Shown: piece by piece, positions 46,050 to 57,674 of the stretch
How the letters are laid out: each line of letters begins with the position of its first letter
How positions within the stretch are numbered: position 1 is the stretch's first letter
NCBI RefSeq assembly: GCF_003473485.1
Contig: NC_053046.1
Coordinates: 40,571,832 to 40,635,831, forward strand
DNA from: Medicago truncatula
Taxonomy: Eukaryota > Streptophyta > Magnoliopsida > Fabales > Fabaceae
Direction of reading: 5' to 3'
DNA length: 64,000 nucleotides
Translations under genes and position numbers: made by a program
Notes under the pieces: model-generated
The model's input: the letters and a program-made list of their open reading frames with translations, nothing else
What the model was told of the DNA's origin: nothing
Database searches by the model: none

Positions 46050-46482
46050 AAATAAAAATAAAAAATGACTCAACTAGGACTAAATATTTTTGGTATTTTT
46101 AAATTTTTTGATTTTTTTGGTATTTTTAAAACAGAAAAATAAATTGCGGAAAAAATAAATGACCGAAAAATAAAAGATAGATAAAAATAAGTAATTTAAA
46201 TTGTTTATTCAAAAATATCAACAATACCCGGCAACGGCGCCAAAAACTTGATGCACGGTCAGACTAATGACAAGTGTACCAATCGTTTACCAAGTAATAA
46301 ATTGATAAGTAGAAAATCGTATCCACATGGATTGTCCTTTTGTCCAAACAATTCGCGTTACTTATTTTTATTAACTTGACGATATAAAAGTTAAGGGTTA
46401 AAAAGAATTGCAATTTTTATCTGTTTGCAAGTTTACCTGTTTTGTTTGCAGAAAAGTAAGCAACGGTTAGGATTCTTCGAAT
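46050..46482 (-). mobile_element. Ty3/gypsy-type retrotransposon leader fragment
   Basis: On the minus strand it contains TTTTTGGCGCCGTTGCCGGG, a phrase typical of the leader region of plant gypsy elements (Athila/Ogre-like), preceded by GTGTACTTGTCATTAGTC-like text (46257-46283). It continues beyond the hAT insertion at 47723. No gag or pol coding was found here. Confidence 0.6.
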
Positions 46483-47722
46483 CATGGGCGGTTCTACCGT
46501 GTGGCGACCCTGGGCGGTCGCCCGGGCTCGATCGATAATTTTTTCACATTAGACTCAACCCAAAAGCCCATTAACACATTTACAAAATGAAAAATTTGGG
46601 CAATCTGAAAATTGTCACATGTAAATAGGTCTTTGAATTTTATTTAGCACACTATTGACAGTTTCATCTCTCTTATTTTAACGGGTTAATTGTTCAAATT
46701 GACTCTGTAATATACTTTATGTTTGAAAAATGACCCAATAAAATACAAAACATATATTCTAGCACTGTAACTTGAATTTCTTCTTATTTAATTTTGATCA
46801 CCCTATAATATACGTGTAGTCTAAAAATGTGACCTACATGTTGAATTTTTTCACTATTTTTTTCTTACATGTTTAGCACGTTAAAATATAGCTTTGCACA
46901 AAATTAAATTTCTTCGACCAGGGATAAATTAATTATGAATTTTTATTCCCTCATAATTATGAATTTCTTAAACAATTTATAATTAATTTGTATCTCGTTT
47001 AAAATTTACAAAATTTCATTGTGAAGGTTTCTTATCATGTTCTAGTCATACCTACAAAATTAGGGAACTAAATTTGACTTGTGGGTATAAGCTTACGCGG
47101 AACAAAATTTCAATTTTGCATGTTTCAGTTGAAAAATCAAAATAAATTTAAACGACTTCGAAATGCTATGAAACTTTACAAATCCCTTTTATGTATTTTT
47201 ATAGATGTCTTTGCAAATAATGAGCTCAAAATTTGATTTATAGATCGAGATTTCTGTTGTTTTCTTTTTTGAGCTTTTGACACTTTAAAAATTCATAATT
47301 AATTTGTCGTTTGTCGAAAATTTATAATTTTTTTGTTAAAGCCATATTTTAACGTTCTTAACTCGCCGCTGGGAAATCATGAAAAAATTCAATCTCTCAG
47401 TTGCTTTTTTGGACTTCACGTATCTTACAGGTTATAAATAATAAAAATCTCGAATTACATGGTCAGAATACATGTTGTTATTTAATTACAGGGACAATTT
47501 TCAGACTTCACGTATATTACGTGGTCAATTTCAATTAATAACCCTATTTTAAATTGTACTTTTGTTGATAAAATGATAAACCTCTTTTATTTTGATTTTT
47601 TTTAGGTAAAATAATAAAAATAAAAATAATAATTGATTTATGACTGTTTATATATTATTTCACATGTGAATTTACGATTAATTTTTTGCCCGGGCTCCAT
47701 AAATTTCCTGGCTCCGCCACTG
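46483..47722. mobile_element. hAT-like non-autonomous element, 1240 bp
   Basis: The left end is CATGGGCGGTTCTACC and the right end GGCTCCGCCACTG, an imperfect inverse (CAGTGGCGGAGCC). The perfect 8-bp target duplication CTTCGAAT lies at 46475-46482 and 47723-47730. CGCCCGGGCTC near the left and GCCCGGGCTC near the right face each other as partial subterminal repeats. There is no long ORF. It is nested in the retrotransposon fragment. Confidence 0.85.
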
Positions 47723-49870
47723 CTTCGAATCTAGGATTTTGGAGAGAAGATGCAAGAAGGCATAGTAAGAAGAATCTAAAGAGAGATTTCACCGTAGGAA
47801 ATCATCAATTTCACAAAACTAGAGGTAAGGGGGAGTCTCTATTCACCATAAGACTGTATGAACATATGGGTAGCGAAAGACTTTTGTTTTCCATTATTTT
47901 TCATAATCTTCATGATTGAATTTTTTATTAATATTTGGTTATAGCATGATTATCCTATTTGAGTTTATCGTTATTAAACTTTCTATAATAATATTTTTAA
48001 TCTTTTGAGATTTTTTTTGTTTAAATATATGCGATTGATATTATTGATCAATCATCCATGTTTCGGTTAAATATTTTTGGTGTGGCGTGATACATATTTG
48101 AGATGGATTTAATTTTACCTATTGTTTACAAAGCCTATTTGATATACATGACACTGATGCCTATCCATGCCTACATGAATTGTTTTTGTTATCGATGCCT
48201 ATTTGTGAATCGGTCTTAAAATAAATAAATAAACAAATAATGTTCTTTTCCTTGATTTATTATCGGTGCCAATTTCCTTGTTCTGTTGATATTATTGATT
48301 CACTTATCTGTTCATATATGAAAATTTGAAAGAATGGTTGAACTCTAGTTTTACTTTCCGCTGTAAGACATTTAGGATCCTTTGCTATCTCTTAGTTTCA
48401 TTCACTATTGAATTGATAGTTAATTAATTGGAAACATGACTTTAGTGGAATTTCTTGTACTTCATAATGTTGCAACTTGACAAGAATTGTGTTGTCTTAT
48501 TTTATTGCTTAGTTAGCCTTTTAGCTAAAGAGATTATATTCTGTTTTATCTAATCATGTTTTGATCCTTATGACTTGCTCAGATTGATTACACATGTTTT
48601 TTTTAATAGTAACTCACATGTGGAAAAATTGAATTAATTCATGTATTATTCGACGATGAATAATTGATGTGTCATTCAACGATGTGTAAATGATAAAATA
48701 TTTGAAAATGAAAATGTTGATGATTTATTTATTGATGTATTATTTGACGATGTGTTATTTAAAGATGTGTGATTTAGAGATGTGTTATATAAAGATCTAC
48801 CATATGAAGATGTGTTATTTAAAGATGTGTATTTGTTGAATCATTTTAAAGATGTGCATTTGTTGAGTCATTATTTGGTGTTCATGCATTCATGGTCAGT
48901 CCGATTTAAAGATGTGTTTAAAGATGTGGGATAAATCAGTAATATAACTCTAATATCCAAAACCGGTACCACATGCATATAAAGTCGAGTTAGAGACATT
49001 GCATACATAACTGCATGTCTATTTGAAGATGTGTAATTAAAAGATGTGATATTTTAAAATGTGTAACTATTTAAAGATACGATATTCAATGATATGCTTC
49101 TATATGATTATGTGTGAATGATTGTATTTTACTAATGTCTACTTGATATTCTTAAATGTTGTTGATGCTTATATGCTATTATATAAGATGTTGATTGATG
49201 TCAGTTTGATTTTTTATTAATTGAAATTTTATATTTAAATGTGAATATTATCTGACGGTGATGCATACATACCTAAATGTAATTGAAGTGTTCTTTTTAT
49301 CTCGATCTAGACATGTGTTTATACATTTCTAATGTTGAATATATTCTCACCCTCTAGTGGCGGGTTGGGTGCCTGCATCCTTGCGTAGATTTGCAGGAAG
49401 AAGAAGTTTAGTTGCAGTGAGTCTCTGAGGATGGCTTCAAAAAAGTGACGGACACTTAACAAATGGTTTTGTTTTGTTAGTCAAAGAAATGTAAGGATTG
49501 ATCAGTTAGCAGAGAATTTAATCAGAAGCATTAGAAAGTAGTAAATTGGAGTTGAAGTTTCTTAGTGCATGAAATAGCAGTGGTGGGATGGGCAAGTGAA
49601 AGGATGTACATTACATAGTTAGTGAAACGGAGAAGAAAGGAATCAGAAGAACATAGAAGTGTGGTTTGTTTTGGAAGGTGCCACCACCTCAGAATATTAT
49701 GTGACTTGAAATTTTTTGGATTACATAGATGTAGATACAGAATAAAGATTAAATTGAACTAATTAATGTACATAAAGAATAGGAATATTAAAAAACAGAA
49801 CTAACATATTTATACAATATAAGTTCAGATCCACAATTGATCCAAACATGTTCTTTTCTGCTCTGTCACA
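47723..49870. other. Retrotransposon-like debris and degenerate short repeats
   Basis: The first 200 bases continue the gypsy-like fragment. Between about 48650 and 49090 the phrase TTTAAAGATGTGT and variants recur more than ten times with irregular spacing. At 49350-49440 there is CACCCTCTAGTGGCGGGTTG in LTR style. No coding region was found. Confidence 0.45.
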
Positions 49871-49973
49871 TTTTTCAGTACACATCATCTATGTTTTTAC
49901 CCAGAGGGAAAGGACACAGAGACAAGGTGACCTGAACATCAGCATAACCTATATTTACTTTCACAAAAAAAAT

Positions 49974-52900
49974 TCACTGCCTCTTCGCTAATGTCTTCAT
50001 TAGCCCTTTGATAATCTTTGAAAACCAAATCAAGTTCATAACTGACAGCACCACCGGTACAACAACAACTAGTATTTGCCCAAATGGGTGCATCTGCTGA
50101 ACCTGTTATATCATTGAATATTGGCATTAGACCCTCAGATTTACCATGCAAATTTTGCTTGACCGGAAATTACAGAAGAGATTACAAAAGAAATGAATGA
50201 AAATTATTCCGAATCCCAAACAACAGTACAAGTCTACAGTATTTATCACAAACATGTTGCAAAAAAAGACCACATTTGACTTAAGTATAGTTAGAAAACC
50301 TATACAAATATTTATCAAGTGGTAGTCAGAGGATAAAATACGAACTATGTGTATGCATGGTGAAGATCAGAGTATATAGTCATGTGACTTGCCACTAATC
50401 TCTAATCCATGCATGTAAAATCCAATATTCAAGATTCACTCCTACCACATCTCAACAAAACCAAATGGAGAAAATATACCACTAAACTAAATACTGTCCT
50501 TTGCACCTAAAATTTGTAGGCCAAGATCCAACTTCTTCCCCACATGAAAACAACAAATTACTCCCTTATAGTACATCATAGAAATAGATGTTGAGAAAGC
50601 GATCTTGTAGGAAAAAAATGGATGCATGTTCTGTGTCAATTATCATAGAAGTAAATATGAAGTTACATTAACAGACCAAAATTTCAGAATAAAGAGCTGT
50701 CTGCTACAAAAGCACCAGAGACACAAGACAATTCTTAAACTCAGTGCGTCGGTAGTTATTACCTGATCAAAGTGCAAGTAAGCATGATAAAACATGTACA
50801 CGAACAAAAGTATTCTGGCAACCTGCAAATAATTTCGGTAAGCATGATAAAACATGTACACGAACATAAATTTGATTCACAAATATATTTAAATCTGCAA
50901 TGATTTGACCTACCAGCCAAGCAATGAATATCACAACCCCATTGATGAGATAAGCTTTTGACCTTTTCATTCCAGCTACATCAAGATACCTTCACAAACA
51001 AAATACGGAAATCATCAACAAATAAAAAAAAAAATCACGACATAATGGAGTTCAAATTTCAGTGCAAGAATACCATCTCAAATTGATTCCAGGAGTTGTT
51101 GTCTCAGAGATGAGAACCATGTATGTGTACAGCTGTCCTTCTCCACTCAACATTGAATAGGCTACTGCTACTAAAGAAAAGAGATGATGAATCACCTGAA
51201 CCAAATATGAAGTCACATTAAATCATCTCCAGATGTGTTGCTATCAAGGGAACAATCTTAAATTCAAATAGGAGGCTTCAGCTAAATAAATTATGTTCAT
51301 CAAAAGACATGATCCTTACATACTCATATCCACCAAGAGCAGGAAAAAACCAAAATATCATTCCCAGGTCAGCCATGAAGTAACCAACAGAAACCTGTCG
51401 CAATAAATAAAATAAAACGTAAGTAATACAGACTTCATGACCAGATGAAGAAAAAAAAGTGTTTCCAAGAAAAATATGAGCTACAATTCTTAACACGTTA
51501 ATTAAGTTTTTCTACAGTGGCTCTATTAGCAAAATGAAGGCAGTGATAATTCCATATTTGATTTAAATAATTACTAACAGATAGAAAGAATTACTAAAAA
51601 AGGAAATTTTAGCAGAAAATATATATGACCTTAAAATTGTGCATAGGAATAAAAATAATATGATATACATTTGTAATAACATTTGATATTGCTTTTACAA
51701 ACTACAATGAGACACCAGTATAATGAAAAACTGATGACAACCTTTCTTCTAAAACAACTAGTAAGCCAATTTCATTCATCACACATCCTGGATTCATATG
51801 GTTCACATTATATTAGTCTGGTTTTTTCTTCAGCATGAACCTTATTGGTCGATTGTTTTGCATTTATTAGTTGGTTTATCCAAGATATCTTTTGGGTCTA
51901 ATTATGTTAAATGTGACACTCTCTCTTTCAAATGTTGTAATTGTAATAAACTTGAAGCTTAGTAAGCTTTAGCTTGAGGGGGAGTGTTATTATATAAGAA
52001 TATCTTATAATATATTTGATACTATGTTAGAGTAGTTTACTTCCTAATTTTAGTTTCTATATTATAGTATTTTAGCTTATCACTTAGAATTAGTTTTCAT
52101 ATTACTTGGCTATTACTACGCTTCATTTCCTTATTTCCCTATTTGTTTAGATTGCGAGTTCATGTATTCCTAAAAGTAGGGGCTAGTGTGTAGTCTTTTG
52201 TAAGAAGTCAGTGACTTGACTTTACTTGACAGTATCAAATATTAGGGGACGTAAACCTGGTTTGATGGCTGGGGTGGAGGAGTTAAGAGCAGCGTGATAA
52301 GGAGGTCGAGGGTTCGATCCCAACTCCCCGCGTAGTATTAACAATTACTAATGATACTAACATTGGAAGATTAAAAGAAAGAGTCCGCATCAAGTTGATT
52401 ATCAATGATATTTCATCGTGGTCGTATTTCTTCTTATTATCCCCCCTAATTTATCTAAAACTCATAACTTCAAATGTTGAAATCCCCTCCTCATTTATGT
52501 GATTACTACTATTGTTTACAAAATTGAGTCTTGCAAAGAGGTAAAGAAAAGGAAAACAAAATGAAAAAATACCAAGACCATTCTTACCCCCAGAGCAAAC
52601 GTAGACAACGCAGAACTCCGTTCTGTAAGAAGTTCAGCTGACTCGCTATCAGAATATAGATTTGAGCAAAACACCAAGTACAAAGACATAGTTGTTATAA
52701 AAATGGAATGGATAGTTGACATAGCACTGCGCAGAAAATAGAAAAACAAATCATTAAATTATGTCATCAAAAACAAAAGAAGATATTTCCTACTAAATGA
52801 AAAAACTCACTCACCGGTTATTCCACTCAATACGTTGGATTCTAGTGAGGCTGGAATAGCTCTTAAAATGGATAGTGCTAAAAAGCTGAGTAAGATCATA

Positions 52901-53207
52901 GACCTGGAAAAATAGAAAATTTAGAGTTTTTATTTTTATTTTTATTTTTGGCGAATGAATATTTTGAGATATATGTAACGATAATAACAAATAAAATAAT
53001 GATAGTAACCTTAAATTGTCTTAAGAAAATACTACAGAAAATAGAATAGTAACATAGTACAGTACAACATACCATCTTGCAAGCAAAAATGCCACCAATA
53101 ATGGAAGTATATGGTATCAGAGGGTCTGCTAATAAATATTCCTTCACAAACAAATTAGCCTGGTTCTGGTATGATTTGAATTTCATGATTTCTTTAGAAG
53201 CCAACAT
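49974..53207 (-). CDS. TLC-domain (TRAM/LAG1/CLN8) membrane protein
   Basis: Eight coding exons: 53073-53207, 52815-52903, 52588-52726, 51320-51394, 51074-51195, 50914-50989, 50763-50822 and 49974-50102. All junctions are GT..AG, giving 274 residues. It closely follows the Arabidopsis At1g31300/At4g19645 TLC proteins. Landmarks in order are KSYQNQANLFVKEYLLADP, RIQRIEWNNR, STIHSIFITTMSLYLVF, GYFMADLGMIF, VIHHLFSL, GEGQLYTYMVLISETTTPGI, and VARILLFVYMFYHAYLHFDQ. The C-terminus is MNLIWFSKIIKGLMKTLAKR. Multi-pass ER/secretory membrane protein; lipid-related function is inferred from the family. The HH pair of the TLC domain is kept. Start chosen at MLASKEIMKF. A 5' UTR exon (to donor 54346) and leader 53208-53276 are visible. 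Introns hold a Copia LTR and a SINE. Confidence 0.94.
51940..52237 (+). mobile_element. Copia 3' end: polypurine tract plus LTR
   Basis: AGCTTGAGGGGGAG, a classic Copia polypurine tract, directly precedes TGTTATTATATAAG (51985), the expected LTR start. The LTR-like part runs to about 52237 (TTGACAGTATCA). It lies in the intron between TLC exons 52588-52726 and 51320-51394, antisense to the gene. The rest of the element is missing. Confidence 0.75.
52255..52345 (+). repeat. tRNA-like SINE head in TLC intron
   Basis: GATGGCTGGGGTGGAGG followed by GAGGTCGAGGGTTCGATCCC (B box at 52311-52321) resembles a tRNA-derived SINE. It does not fold as a complete tRNA. Confidence 0.5.
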
Positions 53208-54346
53208 TGCGACACTATCCTTTTAACGATAAATATCTTGAAGTTTGTTCGCGCTTTGCACCTTTTCTCCACTCACCTGTTATATATGAATAATTACAAG
53301 ATTGAACCTCGATGTCAGCCAGAGATGAACACAACTTGATTTCCTATGAAAACAACTTTCAAGTATAACAACAACTACTACAAAAGTTAAATAACAAGTA
53401 GAAAAGAGTTATATGAAATAAAATACATGTCAATTGTGTGACAAATAGGCAATGAAAATAAAACTGATCACGACTTTCTTATAGACAAAGCAAGAATATT
53501 CACAGAAGAAAACAAAAGAAATGCAGGTAATTTGATGATGAGATATTCCTTGCAGAAAAGGACATCATGATTCATGATCAAGAATAGAAGTCCACATCAG
53601 AAGTCCACATCAGAAGTTAAATAACAACTTCCCAGAAAAACACACATCTTTGCCCATAACAACACTCCTTCCTTCCTTCCTCTTAACTTAAACCTCTGTA
53701 ACACCAACACTTGCAAAGGAGTGTCCAGTCCGACACGTGCCAGAGTCCACACCAATGTGATTACATTTAATTATATAATTTTTTGAAATTATTATCATGA
53801 CAGTGTCATGTCCGGTGTCAGTGTCAATGCCACATAGGTCAAAACCTCTGAAATTAATCAAAAGGATAAGAAATGCTTCAAGCCCTTTCTACATACCGAA
53901 ATTTCACCAACAACCCTGAAAACTCCATCTTAAATTCCAAATGTATATACCAAGCAATGTAAACAAAAAGTAGCAAACAAGCAAGCAACATTACCACAGA
54001 TCCACCAACTAAACCAACCGAAATAAAACTATTAACATCAGAAATTAAAAAATCACTCGTATCGAGACGGTACACGACAAAAAGAATATACCAGTTAGTA
54101 ATTAAGTTTGTTCATTAAAACCAATCAAGCTTCAACAGTTATCAGTTACAAATTACGATTCACTATAATCAATGTATTTAATCAATATATTTAGTAATAA
54201 TAGCAAGGAGGTTACTATTGTTAATATGAATATGAGTAACAATTACGAAAATCAATGAAAAAAGTTGAGATTAAAGTATGATTAGAAAAACCGAATCGTT
54301 TAACGTATGAGAGTAGTGAGAAGATGAAGGAAAAGAGAAACGTACC

Positions 54347-57000
54347 GATCGCAGTGAGATTTGTGAAAACCCTAAATCGATGGATTGAGATTTTGGGAAT
54401 GGGAAGAAGTGAGGTATGGTGGAGGAGGAAGATAACAATAGCAACAGAAAACCCACAAACTATGATGTTTCGCAACCGCGTCTTCTTTCTTTTACACTCT
54501 CATTATAGTAATAGTTTTCTATATATAACATTCATATTTAATATTTGACAATAGAGTTTAATTGTTTTGTACCTCGATGTAAAATTATTTTATACTATGA
54601 TGTGTGAACATATCAATCAATTAATATAACAATTTATTGAATATGATAACTCATGCGTTTTTAAATAAACTAAATGATGTAACAAAATATTGTATGTGTA
54701 AAATAACTTTACACCGACATTGCAGTTATATTTTTTTTTTTTTTTTATAATATTTGGCAAAAATTAATTGATATTTGATAATAATATAATAACATTTTGG
54801 ATTTTATACCATTTTTTGTCAAAATCGGTTCAGCTAATACGTAAAAATAGTAGCTTTCGTATTCAGCAATTAATGTAATTTGTTGTATTCATTTTCAATA
54901 TATATGATAATGATATGCTATTTTGGATTTTCACTTTATTTTAAAATTAAAAAAAGAAAGTGTATATTTTTCAGCATCCATCCAGAAATATTTGAACCAT
55001 ACGTAAGGTTTAACTTAGCTGATAAACATTGATATTATTATGTTGAACACTTTTGCCCAATTTAAATTTTAGACTTTATCGAACTTAGCTTATCTGATAG
55101 GAATAATGCATAAAATATATAAGATATGAAGTTCAAATCCCGGACACCATCAAATAAAAACTTTAGACTTTACAATTGACACTTTCTCTCAACTAAAATA
55201 ACTGAGTAAATAAATAGTCGATAAATTAAATATAGTTGATAAGATGGATTCAGGTGATTGAGAAAGGGATATAAAAGTCACATAATAAGAAGCCAAGGAG
55301 GTTATATAAAAACTACATTGTTGTATATGACTGGCTTGGTCTGAAAGTCAAGCATCAGGATTTGGAAAAAATATTCGAACTTCTGTCATCAATTTATACA
55401 AGTACTTGGCTCTTCTTAATTCAAAGATGTTTTCCAAATATTCAAAATAATAATTATAATAAAATAACTAAATAAAAATAACGAGTTTTAAGATTTGTTG
55501 TCCCTCTATTTGATCTTTGACTAGTTTTTTTGACACATTTGAAGAATTTTTTTGAGCTTTGAAGAGTCATTTAAGAATGATAGTGACATGTTTATATATA
55601 TTTTTGGTAAATGAATAAAATGATAGTAGTAATATTTATTGAAAACTCAGGTTTGGAATCCCAAACACACACGTTTGTGATTTAACAATTTTATTTTGAT
55701 ATTTTTATCAATTGAAAAAAAATATAAAATATAGAAAAATTCTGGGCGGCTTTGAAATTTGGTTGGAAGTAAAACTAATTAAAGAATTAAATTAACTAGT
55801 AAATAATTTAAACATAAAAAATTACGTGACACTAAATTGAATAGTTGATGAGTTTTGTTGAAAGTGGAAGTGTCAAGTATGTTGCATATGACCTAAACTA
55901 AAGTGGAGTTCTGTTGCAATGGATCCGAAAATCCGATAAAAAGGATTTTGAGTACTTGAAGTAAAGAAAAGTAAAAGCGGCGAAGAAGGGGGAATCTTTT
56001 GTTGCATTGCAACAGAAAAGAGTTTCATGCTTTAAATGTGACGGTGACGGTGTACGCAAAAAAAACTAACATGAAATACATCATAATCAACATTTAATCC
56101 AAACAAAACAACTTTTAAAAAGAATCTCATTCCACCGGTGTAAACAAAACTAAACATATTTATTTTAAAAGCCCAATTTCTAATCACTATTTTACTTAGA
56201 AAAAAGAAAAACTTAAACATGAAAACTTGTGCTGAAGAGTGTTGGAATTAATTTTATATATTAATTCCAACACTACTGCTACCACCTAATATTGCCCATC
56301 AACCTTAACATTTCTAGTGGCAACCTACTTGTGTTGGTCTCGTGTTTTGATTTGAGACCTTAAAGTGTGCTGTCCTCATGTTAGATTCTCCCCATGCTAA
56401 TTTTCGTAGATTATTTTACTTAAGATTTAGTCTGGCGTTGTTGCAGTAAAAATAAGCTGTCTGGTGTGATGTGACAGAACTTTATAAATGTTGTAAAATC
56501 TTTGATAATAGACATGCTTGCCCTGTGAATGTGATGCGATGTAACCTTAATAAATGTGGAATCATTTATAATAGATATGTTTTTGCCCTTACACAAGGGT
56601 CTAGAACAAGTGGTTGATGTGCAATATACCAAAATAAATTCCTTTATATACAAGCATAAAAATACATGTGCCCCCGCGCATAGCAAGGCCTTAAACACAA
56701 GTAGGAAAACAAATCTACAACTACTAGTAGTCCTGCTATTATAAACTGAGTCTCGAAATATAATCGACAATTTGTGTTCTTTTCATTTTATAAGGATCAG
56801 ACTAGGAAACTTAGCTCAAACAGAAGTGCATTGCCACAGCTTTGTTCCTCTGCATATGTTGTTGATCCATTTGTCATGAGAGGAACCAAGGTTTAGATCC
56901 TAAAATTTCCTCACTCCATGTACTAATCTTCTCATTTGGCCATAACATGTAACAAGTCTTGGAATGGACACATATCATGTTAAATAGTGATCTAAACAGC
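54347..57000. other. TLC promoter and AT-rich intergenic DNA
   Basis: Just above the TLC 5' UTR exon, minus-strand text contains TTTAGGGTTTTC (telo-box-like). A tRNA-like box (GAAGTTCAAATCCCGGACAC) at 55130 is a probable SINE remnant. A 15-bp-arm palindrome lies at 56238-56274. No gene was seen. Confidence 0.45.
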
Positions 57001-57674
57001 TGCGTAACGTTGATCATATCTATATAGAATAGAATAGACACAACCTCAGGTAGTCATACTCTTGATGGAGAGTCCGAGGGAGCACCGGAAGCAACAAAGG
57101 GAAAATGACTAGCATCCTAAGAAACCTTGACATCAAATCCTGAATCTCCGGGGTGGAGATGTGGTATCCAGATCTCTGGCGGTCCATATCTTTAGCCTGT
57201 TGTTGCTGTCGGCACTCCCCCAAACTCCCCAACAACCCTCTAACAGGAGTTACAAAAAACAAGGATAACGTGAAGTGCAGGAAGATTACTGCAAGAAATA
57301 AACACTCAAACCTTAATTTCAAATCTAACCTGTATGCAGCATATTGATCACATGTACATGACACTTATGAGGATGATCCACAAGACCACAACAAACTGTA
57401 GTATATAGAAAATCAAAGAGAGTGAGTTCTATGTAGCACCAACACATGTTGTTACCTTCACTTATTCCATTTTCCCAAATTAATACCGGTACTGATGTGT
57501 CGATGTCAGCATCATGTTTGATGTCCATATTTGTGTCATTGCTACATAGGTGGTGAGTTACACAAATATGCATGCCCACACACACAAAGTGAAGGAAGCA
57601 CATACAAACTGTTAAGTTTCTCAACCTCAACAAGCTCAGTACTCCGTAAAGAGAAAAAATTACTTTTAATTTCA

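Noticed and set aside
52255..52345. Candidate tRNA gene in TLC intron
   Set aside because: A good B box, but no pairing acceptor stem; SINE head is the better reading.
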